Made by a program: the position numbers and the translations under genes. 64,000 nucleotides of DNA from Falsiphaeobacter marinintestinus. Its GTDB lineage: Bacteria > Pseudomonadota > Alphaproteobacteria > Rhodobacterales > Rhodobacteraceae. The notes beneath the pieces were generated by a model. That model searched no databases. It was not told the origin of the DNA and saw only the letters and a list, made by a program, of their open reading frames with translations. The stretch lies in the NCBI RefSeq assembly GCF_007923355.1, contig NZ_VOGO01000007.1, positions 1 to 64,000 on the forward strand. Direction: 5' to 3'. Of this stretch, positions 1 to 8,494 are shown piece after piece; within the stretch, counting starts at the first letter, position 1; every line of letters starts with the position of its first letter.

Positions 1-1
1 C

Positions 2-70
2 TACGACAGATGCCCCAAGGTCTTCCTGTCAGCCTGTGCCCTGGCCGCTGTCGTCATGTTTTGGTTATGA
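2..70 (+). pseudogene. 3' end of an IS5-type transposase, cut by the window edge
   Basis: Reading from base 2, the frame gives 22 residues ending RCPKVFLSACALAAVVMFWL and then TGA. This closing pattern (YDRCPKVFLSA..LAA.V.FWL) matches, from memory, the C-terminus of IS5-group transposases common in alphaproteobacteria. Only the tail is in the window, so it cannot be said whether the element is intact. It fits an IS-rich island interior next to the broken gene pieces at 102-207 and 275-360. Confidence 0.6.
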
Positions 71-101
71 ATCCTGACCCTAGGCTTATTCTAACAAGCC
101 T

Positions 102-207
102 TATTCCTTCTTGGTCTCCGTAGCCTCGGTACCTTAAAACTCTGAGGGCAAGAAGCGTTGACCCTCGCGGAGGTATTTCCGAATCGCATCAAGGTCCAAA
201 GTCATGT
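102..207 (-). pseudogene. Degenerate copy of the 3' end of the gene at 5041-5970
   Basis: The reverse strand reads MTLDLDAIRKYLREGQRFLPSEF, then a TAA stop, then GTEATETKKE and a second stop. It lines up with the last 33 codons or so of the hypothetical protein at 5041-5970 (LDLNTIRKYLREGSDFLPSDF...). DNA identity is high over about 100 bp and then ends. The in-frame stop falls where the intact gene has a Tyr codon. This is a relic of a second copy of the integrase-associated gene, which suggests that two related elements were once stacked here. Confidence 0.8.
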
Positions 208-274
208 GCGTATTGCCGGTGTCCCTCCCCCTTAGAACTGGGCGATTACACTGGCCGCAAGAGGCGGACTGGGC

Positions 275-547
275 ATGGCAAGGAAGCGACACTCAGACGA
301 AGACGTATTGAAGCTGCTGCGTGAGGTCGAACTCAAGCTGGCTTCGGGCGATGAGAGGGCGTTCAATGGGCTGCAGTCGGGGACTCGTCGCTCTTGTCAG
401 AAGGCTGATCAAAGAATGAAGTCTGTCACGCTCAGATCTGAAAGGTTGATATCTTTCAAAGTCACTGTACCGACTTGTAGGAACGTGGCCGGGTTTTCGA
501 ATGTGAAACGAACGTCGCTACCAACTTGTTCTGCATCGTCCAGGTGA
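275..547 (+). pseudogene. Truncated IS3-family transposase OrfA start
   Basis: The frame opens MARKRHSDEDVLKLLREVEL KLASGDE. Up to about residue 27 this matches the N-terminus typical of IS3-group OrfA proteins (helix-turn-helix, MARKRHSDEDVLKLLREIELKLA-type). The expected 'ATYYNWRKRFGG' helix-turn-helix continuation is missing and the rest of the frame looks random. Only about 275-355 should be regarded as transposase-derived. No OrfB is present. It ends against the 3' end of the RTX gene on the other strand, so an IS insertion or deletion probably shaped this junction. Confidence 0.55.
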
Positions 548-3500
548 TCCAAAACTGTGCCCGGCAGGGACCCAAAGTCCAGTTTGTCGATACCTGGCTG
601 GAAGTCAGTCACAATATCATCGCCAATGCCACGATCTCCCGATTGCCCCACATATCCATTCTTGAACCTGAACGTATCAGCGCCGCGATCATTGTCAGCG
701 ACGTCGCCATCGCCAGTCAGAATGTCGTCGCCTTGTCCGCCATCCAAAAGATCGTCGTGTTCGCCTCCAATTAATTCATCGGCCCCGATGCCACCGTACA
801 AATTATCAGTACCGGCTTCCCCATGCAGGACATTACTTCCGCCGCCACCGTACAGATCGTCATTACCTGCACCGCCGCGCAACACGTTGCCGGTTAGATC
901 CCCAATCATGATATCGTCAAAACGGCTTCCTCGGAATTCCTCGACCGCGATGAACGTATCGCCCTTCGCCTCCCCGGCACTAAGGCTGGGTTGCGCAATA
1001 ACCAGTGTCACCGCCGTCTGAAACACCGCGATGTCATAGCCTTGTCCACCATCTATCAGGTCGGCACCGCCGCCCCCGGTTAGCGTATCATTACCGTCTC
1101 CGCCTAGAAGAGCGTCGTCTCCGGCCTTTCCGGTCAAACTGTCGTCACCAGTGCCGCCGACAAACCGGTCATCGAGGTTCGAGCCAACCAAAGTGTCGTT
1201 TCCTCCGTACCCATAGATCTCGGCACCAAAATCGTTCAGCCAGACCTGATCTTTTCCGTCCGTCAACTGCAAGATTTCGATGTCTTGCAATGTGTCCTGA
1301 CCTCCGCCAGATCTGCGAAGGTCCAGACTAACTGCCGTGCGAAGCAATTCGTAACTAACCGTGTCAGTGCCATTGCCGCCGTCAAAATTGTTCTGGCCAG
1401 CACTGCCAAAAAACAGATCGTCGCCGTTACCGCCGAACAGATCGTTCTCACCCATGCCGCCGTCCAGAACGTCATCCCCGTCACCGGCATCAAGTATGTC
1501 GTCACCCCCTTCACCCTGCAGCCAGTCATTACCATCATGCCCAAAGATGACGTCATTGCCCGACCCGCCTTTAAGGGTTTCGGTTGGTTCGCCTTCCTCA
1601 GCGATTTCGATGCCACTGCCGTGAATGATGTCATCACCGCCACCCGCATTGATTTCGGCAAAGCCCGGACGGTTGAACATCATGTCGTCGCCTCCGGTTC
1701 CGCGACGCGCAATCAACGGCTCGATCTCGACGCCGTCGACGATGACTTCGAGGACCTCAATGTCCCAAGCAAGGATCAGACCACCAGCCAGAGAAACAAA
1801 GTTGTCGGCCCCCAATTCGGTTGCGGGATTGAAGCTGAGCAGGAAATTCCATGCGTGGGACAATTCGACGGCATTTTCTGGGGTCACGTCGGACGCGCGG
1901 AGTTCCAACCGCAGCGTATCTTGCCCGGCGTCGCCAGTAAAGCTGACAATGTTGCCTACGGTTTTCGCAGAGTCCCAGACCATAAGATCATCACCCGCAC
2001 CGCCCGAAAAACGCACCCCGCCTTGGTGCGCATAAAGCTCGTCGTTACCATGTGACCCAATGAATCTGAGGTCGCCGGTCGATGCGTGAACCACATCATC
2101 TCCCAAATAGCCGTAAATAGTTATCAGTCCAGCCAACGGTGCGGCCTCAATTCTGTCGTCCCCACCCCCAAGGGCAATAACGGCATTAACTGTTCCGTCC
2201 GGGAACAGCAGCTCGATTGAGTCATCGGCCAGTCCCGTACTTAATACGTATTGCCCATTCCAGTCGGGACCAACCTGAGCGGTTTCAACGATAACGGTAG
2301 GTGGATTTGAAAAACCGTTGAGTTCCACTCTGCCACGCTGGTAGTGCGTCCCCCCGATTCCACCTGAATGCGAAAGATTGAAAGGTATGAAGTTCGCAGT
2401 CGGCGCAGGAAACCCAAAATCCCATTCAGTTGAGTATTGACCATCCGTAAAGCGGATCGACCCCCCATCGGGCAGTATTGCGTGTACTTCATAACTCCAG
2501 ACCCCATTCCAATGCGACGGTTCACCATCGTCGTAATGAAGGTATGCTTGGAAACCGGTCTGAACGGCAGTCCAATGAATTTCGTTTAGATTTACCGTCT
2601 GCGGGAACTGGAGATTGACAAGTGCTGGTACATTGGACAACGAAACAACATCGTCGCCTCCTTCATATCGAAAGGCTTGTCGGGAAGAGCCCACAAGCTG
2701 CACGATATCATTTCCCAATCCTGAGCCTTGATAGCCAAAGAAATTGGTCCAGCCTACCGCGCCTGTTGTCCAGGTGTCCCCATGCTTTGATCCTACAGTT
2801 GAGTAGATTGTTGACCCGGAGTAGTCGAGAAATGCGCCACCTCCGTTGATCTCATCGCCGAAGATCAACGAGTGCTCGCTTTCTGAAAAATCGAGATGAA
2901 TGAATGCCCGATCCCCAGTGATCTTGGGTGCTGTGGCAAGATTTTCGATAGAAAGATCAAAACGAAAAAAAGTGTCTGCGCCAGTCAGCCGGATTTCCTC
3001 GACTGACTCGATGATGGTACCTACCTGAAACCCGCTTCCATCATTCGAACCGGAAAGCTGGACGTCCCCATTGGCCAGGATCCTCACATCGCTCACGAAG
3101 TCGGGGATTTCCAGAACGTCATACCCGTCGCCTGCGTCAATCTGGTAGTAGTCGGTCGATCCGACAATCTTGATCGTATCGTTGCCACTGCCCAACTCCA
3201 AAAGCTCGACATTGTCCATCGTATCAGTGTTGCGTCGGCTATCTTCGACGGTCATGCCTCGGTCGACACTCACGGTCAGCCCGCCGGAAGCAAAGAAATA
3301 GTCCGCGTAACTGACCGTGTCGTGACCCAACCCCCCTGCGATAAAGTCGGACCCGCGATCGGCGTGAATGAAATCATTGCCCCGCCCCGCATATATCCAA
3401 TCGTCCTGGTTCGATCCGTAGATCGTGTTTTCACCATCCCCACCGAAGATCACGTTCTTTGCGTTGGCCTTGGCCCGGATCGTACCGCTGTCACCTTCTC

Positions 3501-4515
3501 CGATAACCAGCACGGTTTTCCCCCGCACGCGCGGATCTAGACCCAGTTCAAGCTCATGACCGTTCGCCGAGCCGTCTGACCGGAGGATCGCCGAGACTTC
3601 ATGGTTCAGAGCACCGTCAAGGTCATAGCTAGGTAGAATTATGGTCGGGTCAAAAACCGTTCCGTTTTCGGCCATCCAGAAATAAAGATCATGCAAACCG
3701 TCACGCGCGACGAAATGGTCGAAATTGCTCACTTCGTTTTCCGAGGCATTTATCAGCGTCGAATGCGCGACACCTAGCAGGTCCGCGACCTCTTCCAACA
3801 CGGTCGCATCCTGCACCCGCGCCCAGGTTTTCGTGCGGTTGAATACACCTGCAGGCCCCTCAATGTCAGCTTCCTGGAATTCCGACTGGCTTTGATACAG
3901 CAAATGCAGGACGGCTCCGAGTTCTGTCAGATCACCCAGCCCTTCGGCCCAAACCTCACCTTCCACAGGCGTATTGCCGTTGATGGAGAGACCCAAGTTG
4001 AACGGAGCGGTTCCAGTGGCCCAGGTAACCCCCAAATCGGCGCCTGCCTCGCCGATGGCCTTGCCTAATGAATACATGCCATAAAGGACCGCCGTGACCA
4101 AAGCGGGGGCGGCAGTCGTACTCAGTGCCAGCAAAGCGCCGGTCGTGCCGATACTGCGCACGAAGTAACCTATGCCGATATCGACGAAAACATCTGCCGT
4201 AAGCTCCGTCAGGTCCAGCACTCGCCCTCTGTCGAATTGCAGGGTCTGCGCTTGAGCATCATAGGTGGCTTCGACCGACACCGTTTCGGCAACGTAATCG
4301 CCGGTCCGGGAGGCTCCGGCACCCAGTAAAACGTTGAACGTTGACTTGAAGATGTAGTCATCAGCGGTGACAAGCGGGAGGTGGCGGCCAACGGACTGCT
4401 CGAACAAATATCCCGCTAAGGCCTCCAGAATGAAATCTCTGGCATCGCCAGCTACATCGATTGTGCCATTTCTATAAAGTTCCGGAGAATAGCCAGTTTG
4501 ATAATACTGAGGCAT
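409..4515 (-). CDS. RTX-type calcium-binding repeat protein, probably type I secreted
   Basis: A 1368-aa protein with clusters of glycine/aspartate nonapeptides (GGxGxDxLx). There is one set near residues 350-420 (FGGDGENTIYGSNQDDWIYA), more near 960-1050 and 1110-1180, and a dense set near 1215-1275. These fold as Ca2+-binding beta-rolls in RTX exoproteins. The last 90 residues (GADTFRF..., DIVTDFQPGIDKLDF..., ending VTDFIL) resemble the serralysin-type C-terminal secretion region, so export by a type I ABC secretion system is expected. There is no Sec signal peptide. The first 300 residues contain a hydrophobic Ala/Leu stretch (about 105-150) and match no enzyme I recognise, so whether it is a toxin, adhesin or enzyme is open. 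No HlyB/HlyD genes are in the window. It appears to be cargo of the tRNA-Thr island. Confidence 0.9.
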   Translation of the reverse strand: MPQYYQTGYSPELYRNGTIDVAGDARDFILEALAGYLFEQSVGRHLPLVTADDYIFKSTFNVLLGAGASRTGDYVAETVSVEATYDAQAQTLQFDRGRVLDLTELTADVFVDIGIGYFVRSIGTTGALLALSTTAAPALVTAVLYGMYSLGKAIGEAGADLGVTWATGTAPFNLGLSINGNTPVEGEVWAEGLGDLTELGAVLHLLYQSQSEFQEADIEGPAGVFNRTKTWARVQDATVLEEVADLLGVAHSTLINASENEVSNFDHFVARDGLHDLYFWMAENGTVFDPTIILPSYDLDGALNHEVSAILRSDGSANGHELELGLDPRVRGKTVLVIGEGDSGTIRAKANAKNVIFGGDGENTIYGSNQDDWIYAGRGNDFIHADRGSDFIAGGLGHDTVSYADYFFASGGLTVSVDRGMTVEDSRRNTDTMDNVELLELGSGNDTIKIVGSTDYYQIDAGDGYDVLEIPDFVSDVRILANGDVQLSGSNDGSGFQVGTIIESVEEIRLTGADTFFRFDLSIENLATAPKITGDRAFIHLDFSESEHSLIFGDEINGGGAFLDYSGSTIYSTVGSKHGDTWTTGAVGWTNFFGYQGSGLGNDIVQLVGSSRQAFRYEGGDDVVSLSNVPALVNLQFPQTVNLNEIHWTAVQTGFQAYLHYDDGEPSHWNGVWSYEVHAILPDGGSIRFTDGQYSTEWDFGFPAPTANFIPFNLSHSGGIGGTHYQRGRVELNGFSNPPTVIVETAQVGPDWNGQYVLSTGLADDSIELLFPDGTVNAVIALGGGDDRIEAAPLAGLITIYGYLGDDVVHASTGDLRFIGSHGNDELYAHQGGVRFSGGAGDDLMVWDSAKTVGNIVSFTGDAGQDTLRLELRASDVTPENAVELSHAWNFLLSFNPATELGADNFVSLAGGLILAWDIEVLEVIVDGVEIEPLIARRGTGGDDMMFNRPGFAEINAGGGDDIIHGSGIEIAEEGEPTETLKGGSGNDVIFGHDGNDWLQGEGGDDILDAGDGDDVLDGGMGENDLFGGNGDDLFFGSAGQNNFDGGNGTDTVSYELLRTAVSLDLRRSGGGQDTLQDIEILQLTDGKDQVWLNDFGAEIYGYGGNDTLVGSNLDDRFVGGTGDDSLTGKAGDDALLGGDGNDTLTGGGGADLIDGGQGYDIAVFQTAVTLVIAQPSLSAGEAKGDTFIAVEEFRGSRFDDIMIGDLTGNVLRGGAGNDDLYGGGGSNVLHGEAGTDNLYGGIGADELIGGEHDDLLDGGQGDDILTGDGDVADNDRGADTFRFKNGYVGQSGDRGIGDDIVTDFQPGIDKLDFGSLPGTVLDHLDDAEQVGSDVRFTFENPATFLQVGTVTLKDINLSDLSVTDFIL

Positions 4516-5040
4516 GTTCGGTCATTTCCAATCGAAGAAAAAATCTCTCTATCACATGAGTAACGTTGCCTTTGAGACGCGGTCAAGCATCCTCCTAAGC
4601 ACATATGGCCATGATCCGAGTTTCTCCGGAACCGAACAGCCCCCCAAAAAAACGAGATTCCCCACGTATCTAACTAAACCAATCCAAACAGGAGTTTAGT
4701 TATGAACACCCTTCGCACCCTCGGCGGTTTCGCCGGGGGGGTTCTTCTAAGCCCGCCCCCAAGAGCTGGTCTTCCCCCACTGAAGTGATCCTCCGCTATG
4801 TTTACCGGCGATGATCGCAGTCATGAAGGCGTAAGTGGCCTCGTGTGCCCTGAAAATTGCGCCAAAATATGTCCGATCCGTCTCAGGTCACCACCACGAC
4901 CCTGCAATCCATCGCGCCCGCCGAAATGACGATCTCACGCCAAAATGGACACAAGCGTCGAAAACGACTGTGGGCATCGCGATCACCGGATTTTCGACAC
5001 ACCATTTCCGTTTAGCGGACCAACGCAATTTGCCGCCCCC
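4516..5040. other. Intergenic region upstream of the RTX gene
   Basis: About 525 bp without a convincing gene. It must contain the RTX promoter. A short frame at 4701 (MNTLRTLGGFAGGVLL, 28 codons) and a plus-strand frame at 4835 have no recognisable product or family pattern. The stretch may be decayed mobile DNA. Confidence 0.5.
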
Positions 5041-5970
5041 CTATTCATTCTTGGTCTCCGGAGCCTCGGTGCTGTAGAAGTCTGAGGGCAAGAAGTCGCT
5101 GCCTTCGCGGAGATATTTTCGAATCGTGTTGAGGTCCAAGTTCACGCCTAGCTGATCTAAATCGTTGCGGATCTCTTTAGGGATTGAGCTACGAGTAGTC
5201 CTTGGATCATATCTGTACCCAGCTACAGCTAAGCCAATGATGAGGCGCAACATTGTTTTGCGCTCTCGCGGATCAAAGGCTTTACTCTCAGTTGTTCGAT
5301 TTTTTTTCTGCTTTGACCTCCAGCCTAACCTCTGACCAGCTTCAAGCAGTAGACCTTCCGGGACGTCCAGCTCGATATCACGCATCCAATTGCAAAGAGC
5401 TTCAACCTCTTGCTTGCCTTCCCATTGGGGCGCCGCCCAATTGAAATTGTCCTTAATCAGGGCAGTTCGCTTCAGATAAAACTGGACGACGTCTTTTTGA
5501 CACCCACGCCCATCAATCCCGTCAAAAATGTCACCACAGGGTTCAAAACCAATCGACAAGGCAACAGTTTCGAGCAAACTCCAGCGTTTCATTTTGGTCC
5601 AATGCTTGAAGTCAGCCTCTCGGCCAGAAACACTAAATCCCCCTGCAAACCAGACAGGTTCCATTCTGCGAATGCGATCATCAAGTCCTTTAAGAACCTG
5701 CTCCGTAAAGCGTGAATCATTGGAATTTGGCCAGCCGGAATGGTCATATTTTTCTTCCAACTCGCTAAGAGAAAGCCTGTTCAATGCTTCGCGAGAGGTT
5801 TCCAGCGCTGCTCGAACATTCGCGTTGAATTCATCAAATACGGTGGGATGACTCGGGCCGATACCATTAAGGATTTTTGGTTCTTCCCACTTTCGAAAAT
5901 CTTGATGTCTGCGTTCGAATACGGATTTGATGATATGTGCTCTTAGGTCGTCCCCCGTGGTCATCTGCAA
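5041..5970 (-). CDS. Hypothetical protein linked to the integrase
   Basis: 309 aa, soluble, highly charged, with no signal peptide or membrane segment. No family is recognised. A central part (about residues 105-200, with FKHWTKMKRWSLLETVALSIGFEP) looks helical, and the C-terminus (NDLDQLGVNLDLNTIRKYLREG) has the look of a helix-turn-helix. It is transcribed with the integrase, 24 bp downstream of its stop. A decayed copy of its 3' end lies at 102-207, so the gene seems to travel with this class of island. A role in DNA binding or island maintenance is only a guess. Confidence 0.75.
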   Translation of the reverse strand: MQMTTGDDLRAHIIKSVFERRHQDFRKWEEPKILNGIGPSHPTVFDEFNANVRAALETSREALNRLSLSELEEKYDHSGWPNSNDSRFTEQVLKGLDDRIRRMEPVWFAGGFSVSGREADFKHWTKMKRWSLLETVALSIGFEPCGDIFDGIDGRGCQKDVVQFYLKRTALIKDNFNWAAPQWEGKQEVEALCNWMRDIELDVPEGLLLEAGQRLGWRSKQKKNRTTESKAFDPRERKTMLRLIIGLAVAGYRYDPRTTRSSIPKEIRNDLDQLGVNLDLNTIRKYLREGSDFLPSDFYSTEAPETKNE

Positions 5971-5994
5971 AACTTCCTTGTTGGTTTTTGCGCT

Positions 5995-7182
5995 TTACGT
6001 TGCCTTTACTTCATCGAGATATCCAGCCCACCACTTTGCAAGCCTGACCCTTTCTTCCCAGTGGTCACCCCTGGCATAAGCCCGCCTTACTTCGTTCTTT
6101 TCCACGTGAGCCAGTGCCCGCTCTATCGCATCTGGATGCCATAGCCCGCTTTCGTTAGCCAAGGTAGAGAAAGACGCCCGAAATCCATGCGCCGTCATTT
6201 CTTCGCCGGAATAGCCCATTCGCCGCAGCGCCGCGTTCAGCGTGTTTTCTGACATCGGACGTTTCCAAGTGCGCAAAGAGGGAAACAGATACTCGCCGGT
6301 GCCGTTCATGCGCCGCAGCTCGTCCAGCAGGGCAATCGCCTGAGCGGGCAGGGGGACCACATGATCTTTCCGCATCTTCATCTTCTCGGCGGGGATCGCC
6401 CAGACCTTTGCTACGAAATCAATCTCCGACCATTTCGCATGGCGTATCTCGCCGGGGCGTTGCGCCAGCAGTGCTAGCAGTGTCAGCGCAATGCGGGTGG
6501 TGGCTTGGCCGTCAAAGCCGTCGATCTCGTTCATCAGCCTGCCCAGCGCCTTTGGGTCGGTGATCGCGGCACGGTGGACGCGGGTCGGACGGATCAGTGC
6601 ATCGCGTAGGGCATAGGTTGGATCGATCTCGGCCATTCCACTCGCAACGGCATAGCGGAAGACCGACCCGATTCGGGCGCGCAGGCGGTGAGCGGTCTCA
6701 TAATTACCTTTGGCTTCGACCTTGCGGAGGGTCTTGAGGATCATAGGGGCAGTGATCTCAGTTATCGGGCGGCGTCCAAAATCTTGGTTTGCGAGTTTGA
6801 GGTGATATGCAGTCTTATCAAGCGTGGCCTTTGTCTTGCCTTCCTTGCGTTGCTTGTCGAGAAACGCCTCTCCGATCTTTTCGAATGTCTGGCCAGCCTC
6901 TTCGCGCTTCACACGCTTTTCAGTTTGCTTTGCTTCGCTGGGATCAATTTCTGCCGCGACTTTGGCCCTTGCGTCCTCTTTAGCTTTACGTGCTTGAGCC
7001 AAGCTGACGTCTGGATAGACGCCTATCGAAAACAGGCGTTCTTTACCGAAGAGGCGATATTTCATCTGCCACAACTTGGAGCCGTTGGGCTTAACCAAGA
7101 CGAACAACCCTTCGAAGTCAGAAACTTTGTAGGCTTTTTCACGCGGTTTGAGGTTGCGGACCTGAATGTCTGACAGTGGCAT
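5995..7182 (-). CDS. Tyrosine recombinase (DUF4102/P4-type island integrase)
   Basis: 395 aa. The N-terminal DUF4102 arm-binding region is clear (MPLSDIQVRNLKP..KAYKVSDFEGLFVLVKPNGSKLWQMKYR), followed by a SAM-like core-binding domain (about 100-190) and the catalytic domain. Catalytic landmarks are QRPGEIRHAKW (first Arg), HGFRASFSTLANE (HxxR), and LAHVEKNEVRRAYAR, which supplies the last His and the Tyr nucleophile. The gene lies 166 bp from the 3' end of tRNA-Thr(TGU), the classic arrangement for an island integrated into the tRNA 3' end. It appears intact. An inverted repeat just upstream (7214-7250) may be a binding site. Confidence 0.95.
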   Translation of the reverse strand: MPLSDIQVRNLKPREKAYKVSDFEGLFVLVKPNGSKLWQMKYRLFGKERLFSIGVYPDVSLAQARKAKEDARAKVAAEIDPSEAKQTEKRVKREEAGQTFEKIGEAFLDKQRKEGKTKATLDKTAYHLKLANQDFGRRPITEITAPMILKTLRKVEAKGNYETAHRLRARIGSVFRYAVASGMAEIDPTYALRDALIRPTRVHRAAITDPKALGRLMNEIDGFDGQATTRIALTLLALLAQRPGEIRHAKWSEIDFVAKVWAIPAEKMKMRKDHVVPLPAQAIALLDELRRMNGTGEYLFPSLRTWKRPMSENTLNAALRRMGYSGEEMTAHGFRASFSTLANESGLWHPDAIERALAHVEKNEVRRAYARGDHWEERVRLAKWWAGYLDEVKAT

Positions 7183-7213
7183 CGCTGGGGGTGCTACTTT
7201 TCCGATTCAAACT

Positions 7214-7250
7214 CGATACCCCCAAAAGCACCCCCAAACTGGGGGTATCG
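7214..7250. repeat. Inverted repeat between integrase and tRNA-Thr
   Basis: CGATACCCCC at 7214-7223 is repeated in inverse at 7241-7250, and the 17-bp spacer also contains a C-run. It lies about 30-70 bp upstream of the integrase start, so it could be an integrase arm-type site, an autoregulatory operator or part of the promoter. There is no T-tract, so a terminator is unlikely. Confidence 0.55.
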
Positions 7251-7348
7251 TATCAGATGTAGATAGATGACATCGGACAAAGAAGTATCGTAAAACCCAT
7301 ATAACACAGGGATTTTAGGATGTCTTCGGATCATTTTGGATAAGGAAG

Positions 7349-7424
7349 TGGTGCCCCCACACGGACTCGAACCGCGGACCTACTGATTACAAATCAGTTG
7401 CTCTACCAGCTGAGCTATAGGGGC
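7349..7424 (-). tRNA. tRNA-Thr(TGU)
   Basis: A 76-nt cloverleaf on the minus strand with acceptor GCCCCTA/TGGGGGC, D-arm with AGCTCAGCTGGTAGAGC, anticodon loop TTTGTAA, T-arm GGTTCGAGTCC and an encoded CCA. The anticodon TGT decodes ACA/ACG Thr codons. Its 3' end faces the DUF4102 integrase, so it is the probable attachment site. No second copy of its 3' end was seen in 1-7000, so the other island end is probably outside the window. Confidence 0.95.
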
Positions 7425-7651
7425 AATCGAGAGGTCGTTTAACCGGTCATGCGGGCGGGTGCAAGACGTTGATTGCGAGTATTTTGCCAAGAATGGAATT
7501 GCGACCGGCGGCAGTCAAAACCGGTGGCCCACGGCAAGGACTGCAGGCGGTCCCGTCTCTGACGGACCCGCTTGGGGCCACGAATTTGGCATTGCCACTG
7601 ACGCGGGATTTTCCCAGAGTAAGGTCAACCAAAACTGCCGGGGGCCTCACC

Positions 7652-8494
7652 GTGTCATTTCTGAAAGAACCCGTTTTTCACTTTGCTTTGCTGGGTGTTG
7701 CGCTGTTTGTCTACTTCAACATGACGGCGGATGAGACCCCGGGTGCGACCGCTGAAAATGAGCTGATCGTGGAAGAGCCGGACGTCGAACAGGTAATCGG
7801 TGAATACAGCGCGCTCTGGCGGCGACCTCCAACGGCGGATGAGCTTGATGGGTTGATCAATGCACAGATCCGCGAAGAAGTTCTTGTGCGCGAGGCTCTG
7901 GCATTGGGGTTGGATCGCAACGACGCGGTGATCCGGAATCGCTTGCGCCAGAAGATGCAGTTTCTGATGGAATCGGCGGCGCAGTCCATGCAGCCGACTG
8001 AAGCCGATCTGCAGGCCTATCTGGACGACAACATTGACCGGTTTCGCAAGGCGGGCAGCGTTGCCTTCCAACAGGTGCTGGTGGAAGACGGCGTGACAGA
8101 CAGCGATATCGCCGCGACGCTGGATGCCCTGAACAGCGGGGCCTCGCCCATTGAGGTGGGGCAGCGCACGCTATTACCGGCAGCTTTGCCCCTGACGCCG
8201 CTGCAACAGACGGATGGCATGTTCGGGCGCGGGTTTTCTGACGGGCTGCGCGTGGCGGAAACCGGCATCTGGTCCGGCCCTGTGGTCTCGGGCTATGGGC
8301 AGCATCTGGTGCGGGTGACCGAACGGGTTGAGGCGCGGGTGCCCGAGTTGTCTGAAATCCGCGACAAGGTTGCGTTGGAGTGGAAACAGACCCAGGCCAA
8401 GGATCTGGCCGAGGCACAAGTGAAGGCCCTGATGCAGGGGTATGACATCCAGCGCCCGGATGATGCCGCGCTGACCCGGATTCTGACACAATGA
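7652..8494 (+). CDS. Parvulin-like peptidyl-prolyl isomerase, membrane-anchored
   Basis: From the GTG at 7652 the protein is 280 aa and begins VSFLKEPVFHFALLGVALFVYF, a single N-terminal membrane anchor as in periplasmic SurA/PpiC-like proteins. This start is preferred over the in-frame codon at 7469 because the upstream residues are low-complexity and do not resemble the family. A helical chaperone region (about 45-125) is followed by a PpiC-like domain (VAFQQVL...PLTPLQQTDGMFGRGFSDGL...SGPVVSGYGQHLVRV). It overlaps the HupE/UreJ-like gene by 4 bp (ATGA), so the two are co-translated. A likely role is folding of exported proteins. Confidence 0.85.
   Translation: MSFLKEPVFHFALLGVALFVYFNMTADETPGATAENELIVEEPDVEQVIGEYSALWRRPPTADELDGLINAQIREEVLVREALALGLDRNDAVIRNRLRQKMQFLMESAAQSMQPTEADLQAYLDDNIDRFRKAGSVAFQQVLVEDGVTDSDIAATLDALNSGASPIEVGQRTLLPAALPLTPLQQTDGMFGRGFSDGLRVAETGIWSGPVVSGYGQHLVRVTERVEARVPELSEIRDKVALEWKQTQAKDLAEAQVKALMQGYDIQRPDDAALTRILTQ

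Noticed and set aside
1263-2055. Long open frames on the opposite strand and in other frames of the RTX gene
   Set aside because: They are by-products of the Gly/Asp-rich repeats; no ribosome sites or family patterns.
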